Shown here: one piece after another, positions 26,059-33,722 of the stretch
How the letters are laid out: each line of letters opens with the position of its first letter
How positions within the stretch are numbered: the stretch's first letter is position 1
Assembly: GCF_004364435.1 (NCBI RefSeq)
Contig: NZ_SOCT01000011.1
Span: 62,001-126,000 of the forward strand
Direction: 5' to 3'
Length of the DNA: 64,000 bases
DNA from: Pseudomonas sp. LP_7_YM
GTDB taxonomy: Bacteria > Pseudomonadota > Gammaproteobacteria > Pseudomonadales > Pseudomonadaceae
Program-made: the position numbers and the translations under genes
Notes under the pieces: generated by a model
What the model was told of the DNA's origin: nothing
The model's database searches: none
The model's input: the letters and a program-made list of their open reading frames with translations, nothing else

Positions 26059-26074
26059 TGGCATGCAAATTGCT
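26059..26074 (+). promoter_or_regulatory. Sigma-54 promoter of glnA
   Basis: TGGCATGCAAATTGCT: GG at 26060-26061 and GC at 26072-26073 separated by exactly 10 bases, close to the TGGCAC-N5-TTGC consensus. About 98 bp ahead of the glnA start. Confidence 0.8.
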
Positions 26075-26171
26075 CCCTTGTGAGGCAGGTTGCCTTGGCC
26101 GACTATCGCGCCGGCATCACCCCCTATTAAGGGCCCACCACTGCCGGCCCTAAGCCACCCCGGAGGACAAC

Positions 26172-27578
26172 ATGTCGAAGTCGGTTCAACTCATCAAAGA
26201 TCATGACGTTAAGTGGATTGATCTGCGCTTCACGGACACCAAAGGCACTCAGCACCACGTGACCATGCCGGCTCGCGATGCGCTGGAAGACGACTTCTTC
26301 GAAGTCGGCAAAATGTTCGACGGCTCCTCCATCTCCGGCTGGAAAGGCATCGAAGCCTCCGACATGATCTTGCTGCCAGACGACGAAAGCGCCGTTCTGG
26401 ACCCGTTCACCGAAGAACCGACCCTGATCCTGGTCTGCGACATCATCGAACCTTCGACCATGCAAGGTTACGATCGCGACCCACGCGCCATTGCTCATCG
26501 CGCCGAGGAATACCTCAAATCCACCGGTATCGGTGACACCGTATTTGCAGGTCCAGAGCCAGAATTCTTCATCTTCGACGAAGTGAAATTCAAGTCCGAC
26601 ATCTCGGGCTCGATGTTCAAGATTTTCTCCGAACAAGGTTCGTGGATGTCCGACGCGGACATCGAAGGCGGTAACAAAGGCCACCGTCCGGGCATCAAAG
26701 GCGGCTACTTCCCGGTTCCTCCGTTCGACCACGACCACGAAATCCGCACCGCAATGTGCAACGCCCTGGAAGAAATGGGTCAGGTCGTCGAAGTTCACCA
26801 CCACGAAGTGGCAACGGCTGGCCAGAACGAAATCGGCGTGAAATTCAACACGCTGGTCAAGAAGGCCGATGAAGTTCAGACCCTGAAATACGTTGTCCAC
26901 AACGTTGCCGACGCTTACGGCCGCACCGCTACCTTCATGCCCAAGCCTCTGTACGGCGATAACGGCTCGGGTATGCACGTCCACATGTCCATCTCCAAAG
27001 ATGGCAAGAACACCTTTGCTGGCGAAGGCTATGCCGGTCTGTCCGATACCGCCCTGTACTTCATCGGCGGTATCATCAAGCACGGCAAGGCGTTGAACGG
27101 CTTCACCAACCCGTCGACCAACTCCTATAAACGTCTGGTCCCAGGTTTCGAAGCCCCGGTCATGCTGGCCTACTCGGCCCGTAACCGTTCCGCTTCGATC
27201 CGTATTCCTTACGTCTCCAGCCCACGCGGCCGTCGTATCGAAGCCCGTTTCCCGGATCCATCGGCCAACCCATACCTGGCCTTTGCTGCATTGTTGATGG
27301 CTGGCCTGGACGGCATCCAGAACAAGATCCACCCAGGCGACGCCGCCGACAAAAATCTGTATGACCTGCCGCCAGAAGAAGCAGCAGAGATCCCGCAAGT
27401 GTGCGGCAGCCTGAAAGAAGCCCTGGAAGAGCTGGATAAGGGCCGTGCGTTCCTGACCAAAGGCGGCGTATTCAGCGACGACTTCATCGACGCCTACATC
27501 GCTCTGAAGTCGGAAGAAGAAATCAAGGTCCGTACCTTCGTACACCCACTGGAATACGAGCTGTACTACAGCTGCTGA
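26172..27578 (+). CDS. glnA: Glutamine synthetase, type I
   Basis: 468 residues. ATP-dependent condensation of ammonia with glutamate; dodecameric and cytosolic. GSI signatures: FDGSSISGWKGIEASDM, metal-ligand glutamates in AGPEPEFFIFDE, KPLYGDNGSGMHVHMS and the ATP-binding KRLVPGFEAPV / NRSASIRIP stretch. NLYDLPPEE near residue 397 is the tyrosine loop adenylylated by GlnE, so activity should be controlled by GlnE and PII. Transcription from a sigma-54 promoter with an NtrC site, and a strong terminator behind it. Start preceded by CCGGAGG. Confidence 0.98.
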   Translation: MSKSVQLIKDHDVKWIDLRFTDTKGTQHHVTMPARDALEDDFFEVGKMFDGSSISGWKGIEASDMILLPDDESAVLDPFTEEPTLILVCDIIEPSTMQGYDRDPRAIAHRAEEYLKSTGIGDTVFAGPEPEFFIFDEVKFKSDISGSMFKIFSEQGSWMSDADIEGGNKGHRPGIKGGYFPVPPFDHDHEIRTAMCNALEEMGQVVEVHHHEVATAGQNEIGVKFNTLVKKADEVQTLKYVVHNVADAYGRTATFMPKPLYGDNGSGMHVHMSISKDGKNTFAGEGYAGLSDTALYFIGGIIKHGKALNGFTNPSTNSYKRLVPGFEAPVMLAYSARNRSASIRIPYVSSPRGRRIEARFPDPSANPYLAFAALLMAGLDGIQNKIHPGDAADKNLYDLPPEEAAEIPQVCGSLKEALEELDKGRAFLTKGGVFSDDFIDAYIALKSEEEIKVRTFVHPLEYELYYSC

Positions 27579-27609
27579 TCCAGTCACGCCAGCGAACGCG
27601 GCGTGAAAG

Positions 27610-27636
27610 AAAGGCCTCCTTCGGGAGGCCTTTTTT
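27610..27636 (+). terminator. Intrinsic terminator of glnA
   Basis: AAAGGCCTCC-TTCG-GGAGGCCTTT then TTT: 10-bp stem with a UUCG tetraloop and a six-T run, 32 bp after the stop. Confidence 0.95.
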
Positions 27637-27791
27637 ATGCTTTTGAAACAGGCGGCTACGTATTCAAGATGTGCGAAGTCGTAAAGTCCTATCACGGGTG
27701 GTATAGGGTTATCGCCTTTCCAACGATTTTTTCCGGATACTGCCCCATTCGCAGCGCGCTCTTACGCTGCGCTGACTTACAAGGATCCCAC

Positions 27792-28358
27792 ATGCCAAAA
27801 CCACTCTGGCTCATGCTCCTGATCGTTCCCCTGACGTCTGGCTGCATCAACGCTGCTTCATCATCCCCCGCGCCTGCCGCTTTAAGCCCACTCATCGAGG
27901 CCATGGGCCAGCGGCTCGCTATTGCCAACGACGTTGCACAGAGCAAGTTCTACAGCGGTAAACCCGTTCAGGACACCGAGCGCGAGCGCCAGGTGATCGC
28001 CAATGCCCAAGCCCAGGCCGCAGCGTACAAGCTCGACAAAAGTGACGTTCGCTTGTTCATGACGGCACAGATCGAAGCCAACAAGATGGTGCAGTACGCG
28101 CGACTCGCACAATGGCACGCAGACGCTCAGCCGCCGGAGCAGCCCAGCACCAGCCTGACGACCGGGATTCGCACTCGCCTGGACACGCTGCAACCGGTAC
28201 TGATGGAGAAATACGCAGCGTTTGTGCCGTATCGCAAGGACCCTGCCTGCCAACGCTGGGTACAAGCCGACATTGAGCGTCAGACAGCGGATCCGACCCT
28301 TGTGACTGCGCTGCAACGTGCTGCAAGTAATTTGTGCGCCACTACCAACAAGGGCTGA
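27792..28358 (+). CDS. Secreted chorismate mutase (AroQ gamma class)
   Basis: 188 residues from the ATG at 27792 with AAGGA ten bases upstream. The frame extends upstream through the glnA terminator and is discarded. N-terminal export signal MPKPLWLMLLIVPLTSGC, possibly a lipoprotein signal with Cys18. The body LSPLIEAMGQRLAIANDVAQSKFYSGKPVQDTERE...QVIANAQAQAAAY is the helical AroQ fold with an arginine and lysine at the active-site places, and VRLFMTAQIEANKMVQY continues it. Converts chorismate to prephenate in the periplasm. Located between glnA and the DUF4124 genes. Confidence 0.82.
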   Translation: MPKPLWLMLLIVPLTSGCINAASSSPAPAALSPLIEAMGQRLAIANDVAQSKFYSGKPVQDTERERQVIANAQAQAAAYKLDKSDVRLFMTAQIEANKMVQYARLAQWHADAQPPEQPSTSLTTGIRTRLDTLQPVLMEKYAAFVPYRKDPACQRWVQADIERQTADPTLVTALQRAASNLCATTNKG

Positions 28359-28478
28359 GCGCAGCAGTGGGCCGGGCACACCGCCAGCCCGGTTTTGCTC
28401 TATGCTGGCGACTGCGCCTTGCATCCGAGTTGGCATGGCCCGAGCGGTCGTTCTCCTGATCGTGGTACCGGAGTTTTC

Positions 28479-29006
28479 ATGCGTCAAAGCCTTGCCCTTG
28501 TACTGCTGTTGCTTGCGCTTCCCGCAGTCGCCCAGATCTACAAATACACTGACGCCAACGGCAACACGGCCTTCAGCAGTCAGCCGCCCGACGGGACGAA
28601 AGTGGAAACGGTGGATCTGCCGCCACTCAACAGTGTCGGTGACGCTGCGCCTGCCCCGCCAACGTCAGCGCCTTCGCAAAGTCAGACTCCGCCACAACCG
28701 GCCAGCGCGACTTATGAAACGCTGCGACTGACCGACTTGCCCAACGACGAGGCCCTGCGTGCCAACAACGGCTCTTTCATCGCCGGGGTGATGATTCAAC
28801 CGCGTTTGCAGCCCGGTCACCTGCTGCAACTGCTGGTGGACGGCAAACCCTATGGCCAGCCCACCAACGTCCCTCGCGTCCAGGTCACTGAGCTGGACCG
28901 AGGCGAACACAGCCTGTCCGTCCAGGTGGTGCAAGGCGCTCAGATAATCCAGCAAAGCGAAACGATCAACCTGACAGTGCAGCGAGCTCATGTCGGCAAA
29001 CGTTAA
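28479..29006 (+). CDS. DUF4124 domain exported protein
   Basis: 175 residues from the ATG at 28479 (CCGGAG upstream). Signal peptide MRQSLALVLLLLALPAVAQ, then IYKYTDANGNTAFSSQPPDGTKVETVDLP, the DUF4124 motif usual at the N-terminus of periplasmic proteins, a proline-rich linker (about 55-80) and a beta-rich C-terminal domain with LQPGHLLQLLVDGKPYG and LDRGEHSLSVQV. Overlaps the next gene by 17 bp; the two share the same architecture and look like an old duplication. Function unknown. Confidence 0.82.
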   Translation: MRQSLALVLLLLALPAVAQIYKYTDANGNTAFSSQPPDGTKVETVDLPPLNSVGDAAPAPPTSAPSQSQTPPQPASATYETLRLTDLPNDEALRANNGSFIAGVMIQPRLQPGHLLQLLVDGKPYGQPTNVPRVQVTELDRGEHSLSVQVVQGAQIIQQSETINLTVQRAHVGKR

Positions 29007-29631
29007 CAAGCAGTGGCTGCGTTACCCGGTCATTTGCCTGCTCATGCTTGTCGGTCAGTTGGCAATCGCTGAGGTTTACACCTACATCGATTCCGAGGGG
29101 AATCGGGTTTTTACCGACCAGCCCCACAAAAACGCAAAAAAGATCGACATTGCTCCCAGCAACCAGATCAGGTCCACACCTAAAAAGCCAGGTCAGTCCT
29201 CCAGCATGAAACCCAAACCTGGGCCGCTGTTTCACTATCAGCTGCTGCGCATTCTTGCGCCCGAACCGGACGCCACTATCCGGGACATGCAGGGCAACGT
29301 GATGGTGACCGTCACCAATGACCCGCAGCTTCAACCCGGTCACACCTACCGTCTGCTGCTTGACGGCGAGCCTTACGGCAATGCCGGCCATAGCCCGGTG
29401 TTCCCGATGACCAACATTGATCGCGGCACGCATCAGGTGTCGATCGAGATCGTCGACGAGTTCGGCCGCATAGCGGAACGCACGCCCAACCAACCCTTCC
29501 ACATGATGCGCATCTCGCTTGCACAGAAGCGCCTCGCTCAACCCTGCAAAACCAACGATTTTGGCTTACGGCCTGAGTGTCCCCTCAAGGACAAACCACC
29601 TGAAGAAAGCAGCATCCTGCCTTTTTTCTGA
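28990..29631 (+). CDS. DUF4124 domain exported protein, paralogue
   Basis: 213 residues. Signal peptide within NKQWLRYPVICLLMLVGQLAIAE, DUF4124 motif VYTYIDSEGNRVFTDQPHKNAKKIDI, linker, and a C-terminal domain with LQPGHTYRLLLDGEPYG and IDRGTHQVSIEIVDEFG, clearly repeating the plan of the preceding protein. Starts 17 bp inside the upstream gene, so probably coupled. The same pair lies ahead of ntrB in other pseudomonads. Function unknown. Confidence 0.82.
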   Translation: MSANVNKQWLRYPVICLLMLVGQLAIAEVYTYIDSEGNRVFTDQPHKNAKKIDIAPSNQIRSTPKKPGQSSSMKPKPGPLFHYQLLRILAPEPDATIRDMQGNVMVTVTNDPQLQPGHTYRLLLDGEPYGNAGHSPVFPMTNIDRGTHQVSIEIVDEFGRIAERTPNQPFHMMRISLAQKRLAQPCKTNDFGLRPECPLKDKPPEESSILPFF

Positions 29632-29653
29632 CAAGGTGCTGTGTGGATGGCCG

Positions 29654-29670
29654 CGCTCCAAAATAGTGCA
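29654..29670 (+). promoter_or_regulatory. NtrC-like site 1 upstream of ntrB
   Basis: CGCTCCAAAATAGTGCA matches TGCACCAAAATGGTGCA at 14 of 17 positions. The full core CCAAAAT and the right half GTGCA are intact. Confidence 0.6.
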
Positions 29671-29695
29671 CAGATTGAACGAGCACTCCGATTAA

Positions 29696-29712
29696 ACTCC
29701 CATTTTGGTTCA
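29696..29712 (-). promoter_or_regulatory. NtrC-like site 2 upstream of ntrB
   Basis: On the minus strand TGAACCAAAATGGGAGT matches the NtrC consensus at 12 of 17 positions, with the ACCAAAATGG core complete. Its centre is 42 bp (four helical turns) from site 1. Confidence 0.5.
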
Positions 29713-29796
29713 TGAATCACTACAACCCACGCCGTGCATTCGCTTGCTGTCCAAAAAAAGCCCGAATCGCGTCTTTCCGCGCTTCTTTTCGGAGCT

Positions 29797-29812
29797 TGGT
29801 TTGTTTTTTGCA
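29797..29812 (+). promoter_or_regulatory. Sigma-54 promoter of ntrBC
   Basis: TGGTTTGTTTTTTGCA: GG at 29798-29799, ten bases, then GC at 29810-29811 with TTGCA at the -12 position. About 125 bp ahead of the ntrB start and 85 bp after NtrC-like site 2. Confidence 0.7.
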
Positions 29813-29937
29813 TTTTCTTACCCATTAGTAATGGTCAAGCACCAAGCCAGCCGCTCTAACGGGGCGAAGAGACCAATCAAAGCCTGCAATCCGGGATCGC
29901 TCCCTGTGCGATGTGCCAAAAGAGGTCAACGAGATTC

Positions 29938-31023
29938 ATGACTATCAGCGATACGTTGCACCGATTGTTACTCGACAACCTGACCACTGCCACGATTCTG
30001 CTCAACGCTGACCTGCGCCTGGAATACATGAATCCGGCAGCCGAGATGCTGCTGGCCATCAGCGGTCAGCGCAGTCATGGGCAGTTCATCAGTGAGCTTT
30101 TCACCGAGTCTGCAGAAGCGCTGAGTTCGCTTCGCCAGGCGGTGGAACAGGCCCACCCGTTCACCAAACGCGAAGCCATGCTGACCGCGCTCACGGGTCA
30201 GACGCTGACGGTCGATTACGCCGTAACGCCAATACTGGCGCAAGGCGAAACCATGCTTCTGCTGGAAGTCCACCCCCGTGATCGCCTGCTGCGCATCACC
30301 AAGGAAGAGGCGCAGCTGTCCAAGCAGGAGACCACCAAGATGCTGGTCCGCGGGCTGGCCCACGAGATCAAGAATCCGCTGGGCGGGATTCGCGGCGCGG
30401 CGCAATTGCTGGCCCGCGAGCTGCCGGAAGAAAGCCTCAAGGACTACACCAACGTCATCATCGAAGAAGCCGATCGCCTGCGAAACCTAGTCGACCGGAT
30501 GCTGGGTTCGAACAAGCTGCCGTCGCTGGCAATGACCAATGTCCACGAAGTGCTGGAGCGTGTGTGCAGTCTGGTGGAGGCGGAAAGCCAGGGTTGCATC
30601 ACATTGGTGCGTGACTATGATCCGAGTATCCCGGACGTGTTGATCGACCGCGAACAAATGATTCAGGCCGTGCTCAATATCGTGCGCAATGCCATGCAGG
30701 CGATCAGCGGTCAGAACGAGCTGCGCCTGGGGCGCATCAGTTTGCGTACTCGCGCCATGCGCCAGTTCACTATCGGCCATGTGCGCCATCGCCTGGTGAG
30801 CAAGATCGAAATCATCGACAACGGCCCCGGCATTCCGGCCGAACTTCAGGAAACCATCTTCTACCCAATGGTCAGTGGCCGCCCGGATGGCACCGGGTTG
30901 GGCCTTGCCATCACCCAGAACATCATCAGTCAGCACCAGGGGCTGATCGAGTGTGACAGCCATCCTGGCCATACAACATTCTCGATCTTCTTGCCGCTGG
31001 AACAAGGAGCAGCTTCGACATGA
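29938..31023 (+). CDS. glnL: Nitrogen sensor histidine kinase NtrB
   Basis: 361 residues from the ATG at 29938 (AGAGG upstream). N-terminal PAS domain (about 8-120), H box GLAHEIKNPLGGIRG with the phosphorylated histidine near 140, then N box IVRNAMQAI, G1 DNGPGIP and G2 GTGLGLAI of the kinase domain. No transmembrane segment, as expected for NtrB, whose kinase/phosphatase switch is set by PII. It phosphorylates NtrC, and its last codons overlap the NtrC start by 4 bp. ntrB is the usual Pseudomonas name. Confidence 0.96.
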   Translation: MTISDTLHRLLLDNLTTATILLNADLRLEYMNPAAEMLLAISGQRSHGQFISELFTESAEALSSLRQAVEQAHPFTKREAMLTALTGQTLTVDYAVTPILAQGETMLLLEVHPRDRLLRITKEEAQLSKQETTKMLVRGLAHEIKNPLGGIRGAAQLLARELPEESLKDYTNVIIEEADRLRNLVDRMLGSNKLPSLAMTNVHEVLERVCSLVEAESQGCITLVRDYDPSIPDVLIDREQMIQAVLNIVRNAMQAISGQNELRLGRISLRTRAMRQFTIGHVRHRLVSKIEIIDNGPGIPAELQETIFYPMVSGRPDGTGLGLAITQNIISQHQGLIECDSHPGHTTFSIFLPLEQGAAST

Positions 31024-32456
31024 GCCGTAGTGAAACTGTCTGGATCGTCGACGACGATCGTTCCATCCGCTGGGTACTGGAAAAGGCCTTGCAGCAAGAG
31101 GGCATGACCACGCAAAGCTTCGACAGCGCCGATGGCGTGATGAGCCGCCTGGCGCGCCAGCAACCGGACGTGATCATTTCCGACATTCGCATGCCTGGCG
31201 CCAGCGGCCTGGACCTGCTGGCGCGGATCCGCGAACAGCACCCGCGCCTGCCCGTGATCATCATGACCGCCCATTCGGACCTGGACAGCGCCGTGGCGTC
31301 GTATCAAGGCGGCGCCTTTGAATACCTGCCAAAGCCGTTCGACGTGGACGAGGCAGTGTCGCTGGTCAAACGTGCCAATCAGCACGCTCAGGAACAACAG
31401 GGCATGGACGTTGCGCCGACCCTGACCCGCACCCCGGAAATCATCGGCGAAGCGCCAGCGATGCAGGAAGTGTTTCGGGCCATCGGCCGTTTGAGTCACT
31501 CCAATATCACCGTGCTGATCAACGGCGAATCGGGCACCGGTAAAGAGCTGGTCGCCCATGCCCTGCACCGCCACAGCCCGCGTTCGGCCTCGCCGTTCAT
31601 TGCGCTGAACATGGCGGCAATTCCGAAAGACCTGATGGAATCCGAGCTGTTCGGCCACGAAAAAGGTGCCTTCACTGGCGCGGCCAACCTGCGACGAGGG
31701 CGGTTTGAACAAGCCGATGGCGGCACGTTGTTCCTCGACGAAATCGGCGATATGCCTGCCGACACCCAGACGCGCCTGCTGCGCGTGCTGGCGGACGGTG
31801 AGTTCTACCGCGTTGGCGGTCATGTACCGGTCAAGGTGGACGTGCGCATCATCGCGGCCACTCACCAGAATCTGGAAACCCTGGTGCAGGCAGGCAAGTT
31901 TCGGGAGGACTTGTTCCACCGTCTGAACGTGATCCGTATCCACATTCCGCGTATGTCCGATCGTCGCGAAGACATTCCGACCCTGGCCAAACACTTCCTG
32001 AGCCGGGCGGCGCAGGAGCTGGCGGTCGAGCCGAAACTGCTGAAGGCCGAGACCGAGGAATACCTCAAGCATCTGCCTTGGCCGGGCAACGTACGGCAGC
32101 TGGAAAACACCTGCCGCTGGATCACGGTCATGGCCTCGGGTCGCGAAGTACACGTCAGCGACCTGCCGCCCGAGTTGCTCAGCCTGCCGCAGGAGGCCGC
32201 TCCGGTCACCAACTGGGAGCAGGCGCTGCGTCAATGGGCCGACCAAGCCTTGGCTCGCGGGCAATCTAGCCTGCTGGACAGCGCGGTACCCACTTTCGAA
32301 CGCATCATGATCGAGACGGCTCTGAAGCACACCGCTGGCCGTCGTCGCGACGCTGCCGTGTTGCTGGGCTGGGGACGCAACACCTTGACGCGCAAAATCA
32401 AGGAACTGGGGATGAAGATCGATGGCGGGGATGATGATGAGGGGGAAGAGGGCTAA
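31020..32456 (+). CDS. glnG: Nitrogen regulator NtrC, sigma-54 activator
   Basis: 478 residues. Receiver domain (about 1-120) with VIISDIRMPGA holding the phosphorylated aspartate and the lysine in YLPKPFD. AAA+ domain (about 140-375) with Walker A GESGTGKE, the sigma-54-contact loop GAFTGA, Walker B GGTLFLDEIGD and the R-finger region. C-terminal Fis-type helix-turn-helix: HTAGRRRDAAVLLGWGRNTLTRKIKELG. Activates glnA and probably its own operon through the sites found upstream of each. ATGA overlap with glnL. Confidence 0.97.
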   Translation: MSRSETVWIVDDDRSIRWVLEKALQQEGMTTQSFDSADGVMSRLARQQPDVIISDIRMPGASGLDLLARIREQHPRLPVIIMTAHSDLDSAVASYQGGAFEYLPKPFDVDEAVSLVKRANQHAQEQQGMDVAPTLTRTPEIIGEAPAMQEVFRAIGRLSHSNITVLINGESGTGKELVAHALHRHSPRSASPFIALNMAAIPKDLMESELFGHEKGAFTGAANLRRGRFEQADGGTLFLDEIGDMPADTQTRLLRVLADGEFYRVGGHVPVKVDVRIIAATHQNLETLVQAGKFREDLFHRLNVIRIHIPRMSDRREDIPTLAKHFLSRAAQELAVEPKLLKAETEEYLKHLPWPGNVRQLENTCRWITVMASGREVHVSDLPPELLSLPQEAAPVTNWEQALRQWADQALARGQSSLLDSAVPTFERIMIETALKHTAGRRRDAAVLLGWGRNTLTRKIKELGMKIDGGDDDEGEEG

Positions 32457-32482
32457 TAAGTTCTCGCTGAACTCGCAGTGAC

Positions 32483-32575
32483 CTGTGGAGGCTCAAGAGG
32501 TTACAACCGCTGGCAAAGGCGGTGTGTCAGGTCGACCGCCTTCGCCGCCGTCGTAACCTCCGGTAGCTCCCACAG
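32483..32575. repeat. Long imperfect inverted repeat (REP-like)
   Basis: CTGTGGAGGCTcaagAGGTTAC reads as the reverse complement of GTAACCTccggtAGCTCCCACAG 50 bases later, with AAAGGCGGT and ACCGCCTT forming the inner stem. About 93 bp, a large hairpin between ntrC and a convergent gene. The right arm is shared with the fragment at 6764-6800. Confidence 0.65.
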
Positions 32576-32602
32576 ATTCAGCATTCCAGGTTTGATCAGT
32601 CG

Positions 32603-33640
32603 TTATTCAGCCGACGACGGCTTTTCCCACAGGTTGATCCCGCCTTCCACTGCGAAGCGGTCGATTTCGGCCAGTTCTTCCTGGCTGAACGCCAGATTAT
32701 CCAGCGCTCCGACGTTCTCGATGATCTGTTCGGGACGGCTCGCGCCAATCAATGCCGACGTCACACGTGGATCCCGCAGGGTCCAGGCCAGGGCCATTTG
32801 CGCCAGGCTTTGACCGCGACGCTTGGCGATCTCGTTCAGCGCGCGCACATGCTCGATGTTCTGCTCGGACAAATGCGAAGCCTGCAGCGAATCACCGCCA
32901 GGACGATTGACCCGCGCATCCTTTGGAATCCCGTTCAGGTATTTGTCTGACAGCAGCCCCTGCGCCAGCGCGGTAAAGGCAATGACGCCCGAGCCCAGTT
33001 CGTCGGTGGTGTCCAGCAGGTCTTTTTCGACCCAGCGATTGAGCAGATTGTAGGCCGGCTGATGGATCAGCAATGGCACCTTCCACTCTTTGAGCAGGCC
33101 GGCAATTTCCCGAGTCTTGGCGCCCGAGTACGACGAGATTCCGATGTACAGCGCCTTGCCTTGCTGCACGGCTGTCGCCAGTGCGCCTGCGGTTTCTTCC
33201 AGCGGGGTATCCGGGTCAAAGCGATGCGAATAAAAGATATCCACATAATCCAGGCCCATGCGCTGCAGGCTTTGATCGAGGCTGGCCAGCACGTACTTGC
33301 GCGAACCGCCACCCTGCCCATACGGGCCGGGCCACATGTCCCAGCCTGCCTTGGTGGAAATGATCAGTTCGTCGCGGTACTGCTGAAAGTCCTCACGCAG
33401 CAAACGACCGAAATTGATCTCAGCGCTGCCATACGGCGGGCCGTAGTTGTTGGCAAGGTCGAAGTGGTTGATGCCATGATCGAACGCGGTACGCAACATC
33501 GCGCGCTGGGTATCCAGCGGCGTGCTGTCACCGAAGTTGTGCCACAGGCCCATCGACAGCGCGGGCAGCACCAGCCCGCTGAGGCCTACGCGACGATAGG
33601 GAATGCGTTCATAACGGTTTTCGGCAGCGATGTAGGTCAT
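32603..33640 (-). CDS. Aldo/keto reductase, YghZ/L-glyceraldehyde 3-phosphate reductase type
   Basis: 345 residues, TIM barrel. Catalytic tetrad residues appear in FDLANNYGPPYGSAE (Asp, Tyr), TKAGWDMWPGPYGQGGSRK (Lys) and FYSHRFDPDTP (His). GLLSDKYLNGIPKDAR is diagnostic of the YghZ/AKR14 group and Kv-beta-like relatives. NADPH-dependent; in E. coli the homologue reduces L-glyceraldehyde 3-phosphate and detoxifies methylglyoxal. Single gene, terminated toward the ntrC side by a long inverted repeat. The exact substrate is inferred from the family. Confidence 0.9.
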   Translation of the reverse strand: MTYIAAENRYERIPYRRVGLSGLVLPALSMGLWHNFGDSTPLDTQRAMLRTAFDHGINHFDLANNYGPPYGSAEINFGRLLREDFQQYRDELIISTKAGWDMWPGPYGQGGGSRKYVLASLDQSLQRMGLDYVDIFYSHRFDPDTPLEETAGALATAVQQGKALYIGISSYSGAKTREIAGLLKEWKVPLLIHQPAYNLLNRWVEKDLLDTTDELGSGVIAFTALAQGLLSDKYLNGIPKDARVNRPGGDSLQASHLSEQNIEHVRALNEIAKRRGQSLAQMALAWTLRDPRVTSALIGASRPEQIIENVGALDNLAFSQEELAEIDRFAVEGGINLWEKPSSAE

Positions 33641-33722
33641 TCAATCCTCTCTTCTTGTCTGAATGGCTAAGCAGCCTTGCGAGACTACTCGCATTCGAAA
33701 ACCGTCGCATTGCAGGAATGAG

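Noticed and set aside
26127..27695. Long minus-strand open frame opposite glnA
   Set aside because: Lies fully over glnA, its promoter side and terminator, and has no plausible start or family match.
30930..32330. Long minus-strand open frame opposite ntrC
   Set aside because: Antisense shadow; ntrC motifs are complete on the other strand.
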